Positions 27,933 to 37,528 of a DNA stretch of 64,000 nt are shown one piece after another. The stretch's first letter is position 1; every line of letters starts with the position of its first letter. Under the pieces are notes generated by a model. The model did no database searches, was not told the origin of the DNA, and was given only the letters and a program-made list of their open reading frames with translations. The stretch covers positions 983,144 through 1,047,143 of the forward strand of contig NZ_SMLH01000001.1 in assembly GCF_004349315.1 (NCBI RefSeq), read 5' to 3'. Source of the stretch: Flavobacterium ranwuense. Its GTDB lineage: Bacteria; Bacteroidota; Bacteroidia; Flavobacteriales; Flavobacteriaceae. The translations under genes were made by a program, and so were the position numbers.

Positions 27933-29342
27933 CTATTTCAATCCATCTACGGACACATTCACTGTTCCTTTTACTTTGATAAAGGCAATAATAGCTTGAT
28001 TAGTCAATTGGATTTTTTGAAATTGAATCTCCTCCATTTTTCCGTTTACAAAAACACCTTGCATTGGAGAATAGTTTTTTAAATAAGTCATCATGCTTTT
28101 TTGACCTTCTTCAAGATTTGGTTTTATGGAGTAGCGACAACTTTGTTCTATTTTTCTTAAAATTAACCCTTGTGCTAACCAATTAGCAGTTCGCATTAAT
28201 TTGTTTTTTGTGTCTAAGGCATAATCTAATTCATCAAAATAGACTTCTTTGGTTTTGTCGTTATATTGAGGAAAACCGGCTAAATAAATGGTTCCATTTA
28301 CAGATCCCAATACATCTAAAGCGATTATCATTTTTCCGTTTTTGTGCCAAATAGCAACATTCTGAACTTTTATTTTCTTGGATCCTGAACCAAATTCTTG
28401 TCCGGCAAAATTCTTGGTCATTAGTTTTGATGCTTCCAGATAGGTAGAAACAGCAACAATGTTTGCGGTGATTTCCTGAGGTATTTTGGAGACAGGTTTT
28501 AAAATGATTTTGCTGGCATTAAATTTAGATTCGGGTTGCTTTCCTATTAATGTTTCCATGTTGCATTTCATTCCCATTTCTAGTACAAAAGTGTCATTTT
28601 TGAGTTTGGCATTGGTAGAATAAATTTCGATAGGAACAATTCGAAGCCAACTTTCATAAGTGTCACTCATTTGAAAAGGAGCGCAAATTTTCTCTAAAGC
28701 GGCCAAAACATTCGGTTTAAAATCCATTGATTTTGCAATGGCATCATCAATTTTCTTTTCTATTTTAGACTTGAAAAGCTTTATTCCCGGATTGATAAGA
28801 TAGGTTACGGGCACATTTTTTCCAAAAACTGTCATCGTTGGACTTTCATTCCAGTCCAATGATTTTAGTTCTGTTTTGGTATTCATTTTCCAATTGGTCA
28901 AACCTACATCACTGAGCAAAGTGACCACACCATCTAGATTAAATTCTTTAGTGTTGTACAATTCGACTCCCATTTTCTTTGTTCCAATCCTGTATTTTAC
29001 GATAGCTTTCAAAGGTAAGACCGTTCTGATTTTTTGACCATTAGCTCCGTTGTCATTTTTGATTGTGATAGGTGCTAATTTCCAAATCTTCATTTCAATG
29101 TCATCATCTTCAATATTGTTGTCTTCATAGATCAACCCATTCAGGAGTGAGTTCGTTTGATTTTCGATATCCTTCAGTTTTACGATGATGGGTAAATTAA
29201 TAAAGGAAGGAATGTTTTCGTAAACTAAAGGAATGGCATCGTCCGGTTCTGGTTTTAAAGTGGCTATTTTACTGGTTGTAGAGCAACTTGTAATCAATGC
29301 GATAGACAGAATTATAAGTAGGGCTGAAAAAAATTTATGCAT
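27933..29342 (-). CDS. DUF4403 family lipoprotein
   Basis: A 469-residue protein with a lipoprotein signal (ALITSC, Cys20 the probable lipidated residue) and a DUF4403 body of alternating beta strands and helices, with SFINLPIIVKLKDIE near the N-terminus and KMIIALDVLGSVNGTIYLAGFPQYN in the middle. The family resembles tubular lipid-binding (TULIP/BPI-like) folds, but no function is established. It is the only minus-strand gene between two plus-strand operons and is likely monocistronic. Confidence 0.85.
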   Translation of the reverse strand: MHKFFSALLIILSIALITSCSTTSKIATLKPEPDDAIPLVYENIPSFINLPIIVKLKDIENQTNSLLNGLIYEDNNIEDDDIEMKIWKLAPITIKNDNGANGQKIRTVLPLKAIVKYRIGTKKMGVELYNTKEFNLDGVVTLLSDVGLTNWKMNTKTELKSLDWNESPTMTVFGKNVPVTYLINPGIKLFKSKIEKKIDDAIAKSMDFKPNVLAALEKICAPFQMSDTYESWLRIVPIEIYSTNAKLKNDTFVLEMGMKCNMETLIGKQPESKFNASKIILKPVSKIPQEITANIVAVSTYLEASKLMTKNFAGQEFGSGSKKIKVQNVAIWHKNGKMIIALDVLGSVNGTIYLAGFPQYNDKTKEVYFDELDYALDTKNKLMRTANWLAQGLILRKIEQSCRYSIKPNLEEGQKSMMTYLKNYSPMQGVFVNGKMEEIQFQKIQLTNQAIIAFIKVKGTVNVSVDGLK

Positions 29343-29515
29343 TTTATTTTAGTTTGATGAGGCAAAATTAGCAAAACAATTCTTTTTTAGGATTAATGTG
29401 TAACATTTTCATAACAATTATGTCTTATGATTAAATTCCTGATAAAGGTATTAACGTTTTCTTATTACAATTTCTTTTAGAGAAGAATTAATATTGTTTT
29501 AAAATTAACATAATT

Positions 29516-30274
29516 ATGATTGAAATTAAAGATTTGCATAAGTCCTATAAAATGGGAAATTCCGAATTACATGTGTTAAAAGGGATTAATTTCAACATTA
29601 AAGAAGGGGAATTAGTGGCTATTATGGGGTCTTCCGGTTCGGGAAAATCTACACTGCTTAATATTCTTGGAATACTTGATGAAGCTGATTCTGGGAGTTA
29701 TATTTTGGATAGTGTGCCTATTAAAAATCTCAACGAGACTATTGCTTCAAGATATCGCAACAAATTTTTAGGTTTTGTTTTTCAATCTTTCAATTTGATT
29801 AATTATAAAAGCGCTTTGGATAATGTGGCGATGCCATTGTATTATCAGGGTGTGAAAAGGAAAGAACGTAATGAAATTGCGATGAATTTTTTGGAGAAAG
29901 TAGGTTTGTCATCGCATTCACATCACTTGCCAAATGAACTTTCCGGTGGACAAAAACAACGTGTTGCGATTGCAAGAGCATTAGCATCAAATCCCAAAGT
30001 ATTATTGGCTGATGAGCCTACAGGAGCTTTGGATACCAAAACATCTTATGAAGTTATGGAGTTGATACAAGGGATTAATGACGAGGGAAAAACCATTTTG
30101 ATTGTAACGCACGAGCCTGATATTGCTGCCATGTGTAAAAGAAATGTTGTTTTGAAAGACGGTTTGATCATTGATGATAAATTAGTGCAACAAGTTAGAG
30201 CTTCTTCTTATAAAGATGGTTTAATCATCGATGATAAATTAGTAGAACAAGTAAGAGCATCCGCTTATGTTTAA
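29516..30274 (+). CDS. ABC exporter ATPase (MacB/LolD-like) with C-terminal tandem repeat
   Basis: A 252-residue ABC ATPase: Walker A GSSGSGKST (38-46), signature LSGGQ (142-146), Walker B VLLADEPT (162-169), His199 switch. It belongs to the MacB/LolD/FtsE group that powers FtsX-type permeases, here the two that follow (8-nt overlap with the first). The C-terminus holds a 19-residue unit starting KDGLIIDDKLV twice in tandem (214-232 and 233-251), encoded by two 57-bp copies (30155-30211, 30212-30268) that differ mostly at silent positions. Confidence 0.95.
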   Translation: MIEIKDLHKSYKMGNSELHVLKGINFNIKEGELVAIMGSSGSGKSTLLNILGILDEADSGSYILDSVPIKNLNETIASRYRNKFLGFVFQSFNLINYKSALDNVAMPLYYQGVKRKERNEIAMNFLEKVGLSSHSHHLPNELSGGQKQRVAIARALASNPKVLLADEPTGALDTKTSYEVMELIQGINDEGKTILIVTHEPDIAAMCKRNVVLKDGLIIDDKLVQQVRASSYKDGLIIDDKLVEQVRASAYV

Positions 30275-31511
30275 TGTAGAACGCTGGCAGGAAATTTTTG
30301 AGGCAATTGCCAAGAACAAACTGAGAACTTTTCTCACGGGAATTTCTGTGGCTTCTGGAATTTTCATATTAGTTATTCTTTTGGGTGTGGGCAAAGGACT
30401 TCAAAACGGTATTGAAAAACAGTTTGAACGTGATGCCGATGGTATAATTGAAGTTTGGACAGGAACTACTGCCAAAGAATACAAAGGATTGAATCCTGGA
30501 AGACAAATCCAATTTCGCAACAGCGATTATGATATTTCAGTGCAAAAATTCGGAGATTTATTAGATAAAAAAGCGGCTACCTATAGTTTTTGGAATAGTG
30601 TAATTGTTTATGGTAAAGAAACTGGGAATTATCAATATAGAGGTGTTTATCCGGATTATCAGGCCATTGAAAATGCAACAATTGTTAATGGAAGATTCAT
30701 TAATAATAATGATTTGGTAAGCAGTGAGAAAGTTGCGGCCATTGGACAAAAAGTAAAATTGGATTTATTCAAAGACAAGAATCCTATTGGAGAGCAAATT
30801 GTAATTAACAATATCAATTTTAAAGTGGTTGGTGTTTTTACCGATCCAGCTGGAGAAAGAGAAGAATCCAGAGTGTATCTGCCAATAACGACTACACAAA
30901 AAGCTTTTGGGATTGGGGACAGAATTAGCAATTTGTCTTTTACGCTAACAAAAAAGGCTACTTATGAAGAAGCTTTAGCGCAATCAAATAAGTTTACAAA
31001 GGAATTAGATCAATTGTTAAAAAGTAAAAATACAATTGCGCCTGATGATGAAAGTGCCATAGGAATTAATAATTCCATAAAAAATGCAAAACAGTTTTAT
31101 GATTTGAACCTGTATATCCGATTGTTTTTTTGGTGGGTTGGAATTTGTACCATAATAGCTGGAGTAGTTGGGGTAAGTAACATTATGTTGATTATTGTAA
31201 AAGAAAGAACCAAAGAAATTGGTATTAGAAAAGCGCTTGGAGCATCTCCGGTTTCTATTATTGGAATGATTTTGCATGAATCCATTTTTATTACGACAAT
31301 AGCAGGATTTGTGGGGCTTTTATCAAGTTTGTTGTTGTTGGAATTAGTAGGCCCGCAAGTATCAAGCGATTATTTTCTGAATCCCGAAGTTGATTTTAGT
31401 ATTGCTTTGACCACCTTGATATTATTAGTTGTTGCTGGTGCTTTAGCTGGATTTTTTCCGGCATACAGAGCTGCCAAAATAAAACCCATTGTAGCACTTA
31501 GAGACGAATAA
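30267..31511 (+). CDS. ABC exporter permease 1 (MacB-type, FtsX fold)
   Basis: A 414-residue permease with one N-terminal helix (FLTGISVASGIFILVILLGVG), a periplasmic MacB_PCD domain (about 45-270) and three C-terminal helices with the FtsX signature KERTKEIGIRKALGASP. MacB-type permeases act as mechanotransmitters driving substrate through a TolC duct. The start overlaps the ATPase gene by 8 nt and the second permease begins 2 nt after its stop, so the two probably form a heterodimer. Confidence 0.93.
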   Translation: MFNVERWQEIFEAIAKNKLRTFLTGISVASGIFILVILLGVGKGLQNGIEKQFERDADGIIEVWTGTTAKEYKGLNPGRQIQFRNSDYDISVQKFGDLLDKKAATYSFWNSVIVYGKETGNYQYRGVYPDYQAIENATIVNGRFINNNDLVSSEKVAAIGQKVKLDLFKDKNPIGEQIVINNINFKVVGVFTDPAGEREESRVYLPITTTQKAFGIGDRISNLSFTLTKKATYEEALAQSNKFTKELDQLLKSKNTIAPDDESAIGINNSIKNAKQFYDLNLYIRLFFWWVGICTIIAGVVGVSNIMLIIVKERTKEIGIRKALGASPVSIIGMILHESIFITTIAGFVGLLSSLLLLELVGPQVSSDYFLNPEVDFSIALTTLILLVVAGALAGFFPAYRAAKIKPIVALRDE

Positions 31512-31513
31512 TT

Positions 31514-32779
31514 ATGTTTGACAGAGATAAATGGAACGAAATTTTAGAGGCTTTAACGGCTAATACATTCAGGACGATTCTTACGGCGTTTGGTGTTTTT
31601 TGGGGAATATTTATTTTGGTAATATTACTCGCCGCAGGAAATGGATTGGAAAATGGTGTTAAAAAAGGTTTTGACGGAATTGCAACAAATACGATGTTTA
31701 TGTGGTCGCAAACTACTTCGAAACCGTTCAAAGGATTGCCTGCCACCAGACAATTCGATTTTAAAAACGTTGATGTTACTGCTTTGAAAGAGAATTTTCC
31801 GGATTTATTATACGTTTCGCCTAGAAATCAATTGGGGGGTTTTGAAGGAGCAAACAATGTGGTAAGAGGGACAAAAACGGCAGCCTATACTATTTATGGG
31901 GATTATCCAGAGTTGATTAAGCAAGAATCGATGGATATCATAAAAGGGCGTTTTGTGAATCAGCAAGATATTGTATTGAAGCGTAAAGTTGCGGTTATTG
32001 GTCAAGGTGTAATAAACGAAATGTATGAAAAAGCAGAAGAGATTATTGGAACTTATATCAAGATAAATGGAGTTAATTTTATGGTGGTGGGTGTTTATAA
32101 CTCTAAATCTAGAAATAATGGAGATGCTGAATCCGCTCAAAAAAATATTTTTATGCCATTTACTACTTTTCAGCAAGCTTTTAATTATGGGGACACAGTA
32201 GGATGGATGGCACTTACAGCTAATGATGATGCATCAATTACAGAGTTGAAACCTAAAATTCTAGACTTTATGAAATCCAGACATTCGATACATCCTCAAG
32301 ATGACAGAGCGATTGGGAATTTTGATTTGTTTCAGGAGTTCAGCAAAATACAAGGCTTGTTTTTTATTCTAAAATTCATTGCTTATTTTGTAGGAACACT
32401 GGTGTTACTTTCCGGAGTAATTGGAATTTCTAATATCATGTTGATTGTTGTCAAAGAACGCACAAAGGAAATAGGAATTCGAAGAGCATTAGGAGCAACG
32501 CCGGGTGCCATTCGTTCCCAAATATTATCAGAAGCTATTTTTCTGACTATTATCGCAGGAATGTTTGGAATTGCATTGGCCACAGGATTATTAGCTGTTA
32601 TCAATATGGTTTTAGAGTCGATGCCAAGTGAAGGAATGATGTTTGCCAACCCAAGTGTAGATTTGACAGTTGTTTTTATTGCTTTACTCATACTCATCGG
32701 TTCCGGTTTATTTGCAGGATTAATTCCGGCTCAAACTGCCATAAACGTAAAGCCAGTAGACGCATTAAGAACAGAATAA
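31514..32779 (+). CDS. ABC exporter permease 2 (MacB-type, FtsX fold)
   Basis: A 421-residue paralogue of the preceding permease with the same layout: N-terminal helix (TILTAFGVFWGIFILVILLA), a periplasmic MacB_PCD domain, and FtsX helices with KERTKEIGIRRALGATPG. The two share the architecture but differ in the periplasmic domain, consistent with a heterodimer. A 43-nt gap, including AATCGATTAAAC, separates it from the adaptor gene. Confidence 0.93.
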   Translation: MFDRDKWNEILEALTANTFRTILTAFGVFWGIFILVILLAAGNGLENGVKKGFDGIATNTMFMWSQTTSKPFKGLPATRQFDFKNVDVTALKENFPDLLYVSPRNQLGGFEGANNVVRGTKTAAYTIYGDYPELIKQESMDIIKGRFVNQQDIVLKRKVAVIGQGVINEMYEKAEEIIGTYIKINGVNFMVVGVYNSKSRNNGDAESAQKNIFMPFTTFQQAFNYGDTVGWMALTANDDASITELKPKILDFMKSRHSIHPQDDRAIGNFDLFQEFSKIQGLFFILKFIAYFVGTLVLLSGVIGISNIMLIVVKERTKEIGIRRALGATPGAIRSQILSEAIFLTIIAGMFGIALATGLLAVINMVLESMPSEGMMFANPSVDLTVVFIALLILIGSGLFAGLIPAQTAINVKPVDALRTE

Positions 32780-32822
32780 AATATCAATCAAAAATTATAT
32801 AATCGATTAAACAATAAGCAAA

Positions 32823-33938
32823 ATGAAAAAAGGATTAACCGTAACTATTTTAATTACAATCGCACTAGTGTTCTCCGGTGCCTTGTATTATTTGTATGCC
32901 AAGAATCAGGAATCTCCAGTTGTTTTTGAAACCGATAAGGCAGAAATAAAAACGATTGTGAAGAATACGATTGCAACCGGTAATATTGTTCCGGATGAAG
33001 AGGTGCTTATCAAACCTAATATTTCAGGTATTATTGAAGCTGTTTACATTAAAGCTGGGGAGAATATAAAAGCTGGCGATTTAATTGCAAAGATTAAAGT
33101 TGTTGCCAATGTATCTAATTTGAGTAATTCTCAAAACCAGGTTCAAACATCAAAAATTGCATTGGATAATCAAGAGAAAGTGTTTTTAAGACAAAAAACG
33201 TTGTTTGATAAAGGCGTTATTTCTGCCAATGATTTTGATGTGGCACAATTAGCATATAAACAAGCGAAACAGAATTATAGTGCATCTAAACAAGGGTATG
33301 ACATTGTGAAAACAGGAACAACTTCAGGACTGGGCAGTTATGCCAATACTTTGATTCGTTCTACAGTAAATGGAATGGTGCTGGATGTTCCGGTAAAAGT
33401 AGGGAACCAAGTAATTGAAAGTAATAATTTCAACGAAGGAACAACAATAGCAAGCGTTGCCGATGTTGGGCGTATGATTTTCGTTGGAAAAATTGACGAA
33501 TCAGAAGTAGGTAAAATAAAAGAAAAATTACCAATCGAAATTACAGTTGGCGCCATTGAAAACGAAAAATTCGATGCCATTCTACAATATATTGCCCCAA
33601 AAGGTAAAACAGAGAATGGAGCGATTCAATTCGAAATAAAAGCATCTTTGACCAACAGAGACGATACTTTTATCAGAGCAGGTTTAAGTGCAAATGCCTC
33701 GATTATTTTGGAAAAAGCGGATAAAGTTTTAGCGGTAAAAGAATCCCTAATTCAATTTGATAAAAAAACACAAAAACCCTATGTAGAGGTTGAAACCGGA
33801 GTACAAAAATTCACAAGAAAAGATTTAGTCTTGGGGGTCAGTGATGGAATTTATGTTGAAATTAAAAGCGGAATTAAAGCTTCGGATAAAATTAAAGTAT
33901 GGAATCAAGGTCTAAAAAATGAAGAAATGAAACCTTAA
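32823..33938 (+). CDS. Periplasmic adaptor (membrane fusion protein) 1
   Basis: A 371-residue HlyD/MacA-type adaptor: N-terminal anchor (LTVTILITIALVFSGALYYLYA), lipoyl-like half motif (GIIEAVYIKAGENIKAGDLIAKI about 60-82), helical hairpin (about 100-150), second lipoyl half (STVNGMVLDVPVKVGNQV) and beta-barrel/membrane-proximal domains. It joins the permeases to the TolC duct. A second adaptor lies beyond the TolC gene. Confidence 0.92.
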   Translation: MKKGLTVTILITIALVFSGALYYLYAKNQESPVVFETDKAEIKTIVKNTIATGNIVPDEEVLIKPNISGIIEAVYIKAGENIKAGDLIAKIKVVANVSNLSNSQNQVQTSKIALDNQEKVFLRQKTLFDKGVISANDFDVAQLAYKQAKQNYSASKQGYDIVKTGTTSGLGSYANTLIRSTVNGMVLDVPVKVGNQVIESNNFNEGTTIASVADVGRMIFVGKIDESEVGKIKEKLPIEITVGAIENEKFDAILQYIAPKGKTENGAIQFEIKASLTNRDDTFIRAGLSANASIILEKADKVLAVKESLIQFDKKTQKPYVEVETGVQKFTRKDLVLGVSDGIYVEIKSGIKASDKIKVWNQGLKNEEMKP

Positions 33939-34020
33939 AAATACACTCAAAAAAGAATTTTAGTTTTTAAAAAAATGTTAAATATGTGTAGTATCTTTGC
34001 TACACTTTCATTCAAAATAT

Positions 34021-35457
34021 ATGAAAAAAAATAGTTGTATCAGTTTCGTTTTTATCGTGCTGTTTGGTTTGTCCGTTCAGGGACAAACCAAAAAATGGAC
34101 TCTGGAAGAATGCGTAAAATATGCCATACAAAATAACATCTCAATCAAACAATCCGAATTAGATTCTAAAACGGCAAACATTGATAAAAAAGGAGCTATT
34201 GGGAATTTCCTACCCTCGCTTAATGCCAGTGCTTCCCATTCCTGGAATATTGGTTTGAATCAGGATATCACAACCGGGCTTTTACAAAATCAAACTACAC
34301 AGTTTACTTCTGCTGGGGCAAATGTAGGAGTGGATATTTACAAAGGTTTACAAAACCAAAATACATTGCGAAAAGCCAATCTTTCGATAATGGCGGCCAA
34401 ATATCAATTGCTCAAAATGCAGGAAGATGTAGCATTGAATGTTGCTAATGCTTTTTTACAGGTGCTTTTTAACAAAGAAAACTTAAAAGTGCAAAAAGAA
34501 CAATTGGGGATTAATGAAAAGCAATATGCACGCTCAGAAGAATTAGTTAAAGCAGGATCTATTCCACGAGGGGATTTATTGGACATAAAAGCTACTGTGG
34601 CATTAAACAACCAAAATGTTATTGCTGCTGACAATGCGTTATTAATTTCAAAATTAAGTTTGGCTCAATTGTTACAGTTGAAAGACTTTGAAAATTTTGA
34701 TGTGGTGGATGATACCGATGTTAAAGATGAAAATAACATTATGGCACAAACACCAACTGCCATTTATGATAAAGCCAAAGAAGGTAGAACTGAATTGAAA
34801 ATTGCCAGAACTAATTTAGAGATTGCACAGAAAAATGTAGCAATTGCCAAAGGAGCTTATCAACCTACTTTACAAGGTTTTTATAGTTTTAGTTCTAGGG
34901 TTGGTTATAGTGACAGAGTTGTGGGTTTTCAACCAAATACTTCAAATCCTACATCTGTAGTTGGGTATGTGGAAGGTACAAATCAAGATGTTTTACAAAA
35001 TAATTTTTCTCCCGTATTAGGAAAAGCTTTGCCTTTCTTTGATCAATTTAGTGATAACAAAGGACATTCTTTTGGGGCTCAGTTATCGATTCCTATCTTT
35101 AATGGGTTTTCAGCCAGAAACAATGTAGAGCGTTCTAAAGTAAGTCTGGAAAGATCAAAAATTGCTGTAGAGCAACAAGATTTAGATTTACAAAGAAATG
35201 TTTTCACTGCATTTGCAGATGCGAAAGGCGCATTGAATGCTTATGAATCTTCGGTTGTGGCACTTGAATCCAGACAAGGAGCATATGATTATGCCAAAGA
35301 AAAATACGCAGTAGGTTTGATGAATTCTTTTGATTTTAATCAGTCACAAACCTTACTTACTAATGCACAATCAGATGTTCTTAGAACAAAATACGATTAT
35401 ATTTTTAAAATTAAAATATTAGAATTCTATTTTGGAATTCCCCTTATCAAAAACTAA
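34021..35457 (+). CDS. TolC-family outer-membrane efflux protein
   Basis: A 478-residue protein with signal peptide (NSCISFVFIVLFGLSVQGQ) and two OEP repeats, each with long alpha-helical stretches (WTLEECVKYAIQNN at the start; SFDFNQSQTLLTNAQSDVL in the second). It forms a trimeric outer-membrane duct. I chose ATG 34021 (the signal starts there) rather than TTG 33997. It sits between the two adaptor genes and ends 6 nt before the second. TATCTTTG at 33992-33999 may be an internal promoter -7 element. Confidence 0.93.
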   Translation: MKKNSCISFVFIVLFGLSVQGQTKKWTLEECVKYAIQNNISIKQSELDSKTANIDKKGAIGNFLPSLNASASHSWNIGLNQDITTGLLQNQTTQFTSAGANVGVDIYKGLQNQNTLRKANLSIMAAKYQLLKMQEDVALNVANAFLQVLFNKENLKVQKEQLGINEKQYARSEELVKAGSIPRGDLLDIKATVALNNQNVIAADNALLISKLSLAQLLQLKDFENFDVVDDTDVKDENNIMAQTPTAIYDKAKEGRTELKIARTNLEIAQKNVAIAKGAYQPTLQGFYSFSSRVGYSDRVVGFQPNTSNPTSVVGYVEGTNQDVLQNNFSPVLGKALPFFDQFSDNKGHSFGAQLSIPIFNGFSARNNVERSKVSLERSKIAVEQQDLDLQRNVFTAFADAKGALNAYESSVVALESRQGAYDYAKEKYAVGLMNSFDFNQSQTLLTNAQSDVLRTKYDYIFKIKILEFYFGIPLIKN

Positions 35458-35463
35458 TTTATC

Positions 35464-36768
35464 ATGTCAAAGAAAACAATTTATATCTTAATAGGTGGAG
35501 CAGTAGTAATTATTGTTGCGTTAATAGCACTTTCAAAATCAGGAGCTATCGGAAATAAGGACAAGGGAACTGAAGTTGAAATCGCCCAAGTTAATCCTGT
35601 AACTATTGTTGAAACGGTTTCGGCTACAGGGAAAATTCAACCAGAAATTGAGGTTAAAATTTCATCTGAGGTATCTGGAGAGATTATATCTTTAAACGTA
35701 AAAGAAGGACAAGTTGTAAAGAAAGGAGATTTATTGGTTAAAATAAATCCGGATTTGTATACTTCAGGCTACAATCGTTCGGTTTCCAATTTATCAGGAA
35801 CCAGAGCAAATTTGAGTCAGGCGGATGCTTCGTTCAAGGAATCTAAATCAAGTTACGACAGAAATAAAACATTATTCGAAAAAGGAATTATTTCAAAGTC
35901 AGATTGGGATAAAGCAGTTGCCTCTTATGAGGTGGCCAAAGCAGCTAAGCAAACCGCTTATTTTAATGTTCAAAGTGCCTCGGCAACAGTAAATGAAGCC
36001 AAAGACAATTTAGGACGTACTACAATCTATGCGCCTGCGGATGGAACTATTTCGATGTTAAACGTAGAATTGGGAGAGCGTGTTTTAGGAACGCAACAGA
36101 TGACGGGAACGGAGATTTTGAGAGTAGCTAACTTAAATAATATGGAGGTTGAAGTAGATGTCAATGAAAATGATATTGTAAAAATTAAAGTGGGAGATGA
36201 AGCGAATGTTGAAGTTGATGCTTATCTAAAAAAACAATTTAAGGGTGTTGTAACTAGTATTTCTAATTCGGCCAGTTCAGCTTTGACAGCAGATCAGGTG
36301 ACTAATTTTAAAGTTAAAGTAAGAATCCTTAAAGAATCGTATCAAGATTTATTAGAGGGAAAACCGGATACATATTCTCCTTTTAGACCTGGAATGACTG
36401 CAACGGTTGATATCATTACAGAAACTAAAACGAATGTGTTGTCTGTGCCAATTAGTTCAGTAGTGGTAAAATCAGATACGACAGCTGTAAAAGAAATTAA
36501 AGTAGAAGATCCTAATGAAGAACAAAAAGGAGCTGCACCTAAAAGTGACAAAAAGTTTGAATGCGTATTTGTAAAAGTAGGCGATAAAGCTAAAATTAGA
36601 ATCATCAAAACTGGAATCCAAGACGATACAAATATTGAGGTTTTAACAGGTCTTAAAAAAGGAGATGTTGTTATAACCGGACCTTATACTACCGTTTCAA
36701 AGGACTTAAATTCTGGAGATAAAGTAACGCTAAAAACGGACAAAGATAAAGCGGAAAGCAAAAAATAA
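35464..36768 (+). CDS. Periplasmic adaptor (membrane fusion protein) 2, MacA-like
   Basis: A 434-residue adaptor with anchor (IYILIGGAVVIIVALIALS), lipoyl halves (GEIISLNVKEGQVVKKGDLL and TIYAPADGTISMLNVELGE), a helical hairpin (about 110-180) and a Lys/Asp-rich C-terminus. It resembles MacA more than adaptor 1 does, with the RPGMTATVDI motif. Two different adaptors for a single ATPase, two permeases and one TolC is unusual; they may form a mixed hexamer or serve alternative conditions. A terminator follows. Confidence 0.92.
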   Translation: MSKKTIYILIGGAVVIIVALIALSKSGAIGNKDKGTEVEIAQVNPVTIVETVSATGKIQPEIEVKISSEVSGEIISLNVKEGQVVKKGDLLVKINPDLYTSGYNRSVSNLSGTRANLSQADASFKESKSSYDRNKTLFEKGIISKSDWDKAVASYEVAKAAKQTAYFNVQSASATVNEAKDNLGRTTIYAPADGTISMLNVELGERVLGTQQMTGTEILRVANLNNMEVEVDVNENDIVKIKVGDEANVEVDAYLKKQFKGVVTSISNSASSALTADQVTNFKVKVRILKESYQDLLEGKPDTYSPFRPGMTATVDIITETKTNVLSVPISSVVVKSDTTAVKEIKVEDPNEEQKGAAPKSDKKFECVFVKVGDKAKIRIIKTGIQDDTNIEVLTGLKKGDVVITGPYTTVSKDLNSGDKVTLKTDKDKAESKK

Positions 36769-36788
36769 AAATAATATACTAATATTTT

Positions 36789-36830
36789 AAAATCACAATT
36801 ATGGAATATATTTCATGATTGTGATTTTCA
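36789..36830 (+). terminator. Long hairpin terminator after the exporter operon
   Basis: An 11-bp outer stem (36789-36799 with 36818-36828, AAAATCACAAT/ATTGTGATTTT) extends inward with two G-T pairs to an about 18-bp stem with a TATA loop, 20 nt after the adaptor stop. It lies 23 nt before the TTG start of tsaB and probably ends exporter transcription. Confidence 0.8.
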
Positions 36831-36851
36831 AGTTAAAATAAAATCTAAAAA

Positions 36852-37520
36852 TTGGAATACATTCTCAACATCGAAACCGCTACGAAAAATTGTTCTGTTG
36901 CTCTTGCAAAAGGTGGAAAAACAATTATATGCAAAGAAATTGCCGAAGAAGGCTATTCTCATGCAGAACGACTGCATGTTTTTATTGAGGAAATTATAAA
37001 AGAAGCGGGAATTACACTTAATGATTTATCTGCTGTCGCTGTGAGTCAAGGTCCGGGTTCTTACACCGGATTAAGAATAGGAGTTTCTGCAGCTAAAGGA
37101 CTCTGTTATGCGCTGGATATTCCATTAATTGCGGTAGATACTTTACAAGCTTTGGCGTCACAGGTTACCATTTTAAGCGGATTAATCATTCCTATGATTG
37201 ACGCTCGCAGAATGGAAGTATATAGTGCTGTTTTTGCTCCAAATTTGGAACGAAAAAGAGAAGTTCTTGCCGAAATAATTACGGAGAACTCCTTTGAGAA
37301 TTTGCAGGGAACACTTTATTTTGTTGGTGATTGTGCTGAAAAATGCAAGTCGGTTTTGACCAAAGAAAATTATATTTTCCTTGACGAAATTGTATATCCT
37401 TCTGCCAAAGAAATGAGTGCAATAAGTTTTGATAAATTCAAAAAAAGCGACACTGTAGATGTCGCTTATTTTGAACCGTATTATTTGAAAGATTTCATGA
37501 TTACGACTTCAAAGAAGTAA
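36852..37520 (+). CDS. tsaB: TsaB, partner of the tRNA t6A synthase
   Basis: A 222-residue ASKHA-fold protein (ILNIETATKNCSVALAKGG, then VSQGPGSYTGLRIG at about 64-77). TsaB lacks the metal-site histidines of TsaD and pairs with TsaD/TsaE to make N6-threonylcarbamoyladenosine at tRNA position 37. Translation must start at TTG 36852: no ATG or GTG is in frame before the conserved strand. The last 80 bp of its coding region hold a hairpin that reads as a terminator on the opposite strand. It converges with the mscS-like gene. Confidence 0.93.
   Translation: MEYILNIETATKNCSVALAKGGKTIICKEIAEEGYSHAERLHVFIEEIIKEAGITLNDLSAVAVSQGPGSYTGLRIGVSAAKGLCYALDIPLIAVDTLQALASQVTILSGLIIPMIDARRMEVYSAVFAPNLERKREVLAEIITENSFENLQGTLYFVGDCAEKCKSVLTKENYIFLDEIVYPSAKEMSAISFDKFKKSDTVDVAYFEPYYLKDFMITTSKK
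37439..37467 (-). terminator. Minus-strand terminator inside the 3' end of tsaB
   Basis: On the minus strand AAGCGACA (37467-37460), a 7-nt loop and TGTCGCTT (37452-37445) are followed by a T run: a canonical intrinsic terminator. It lies about 60 nt after the stop of the convergent mscS-like gene and wholly within tsaB coding sequence. Confidence 0.75.
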
Positions 37521-37528
37521 TCTTTAAA

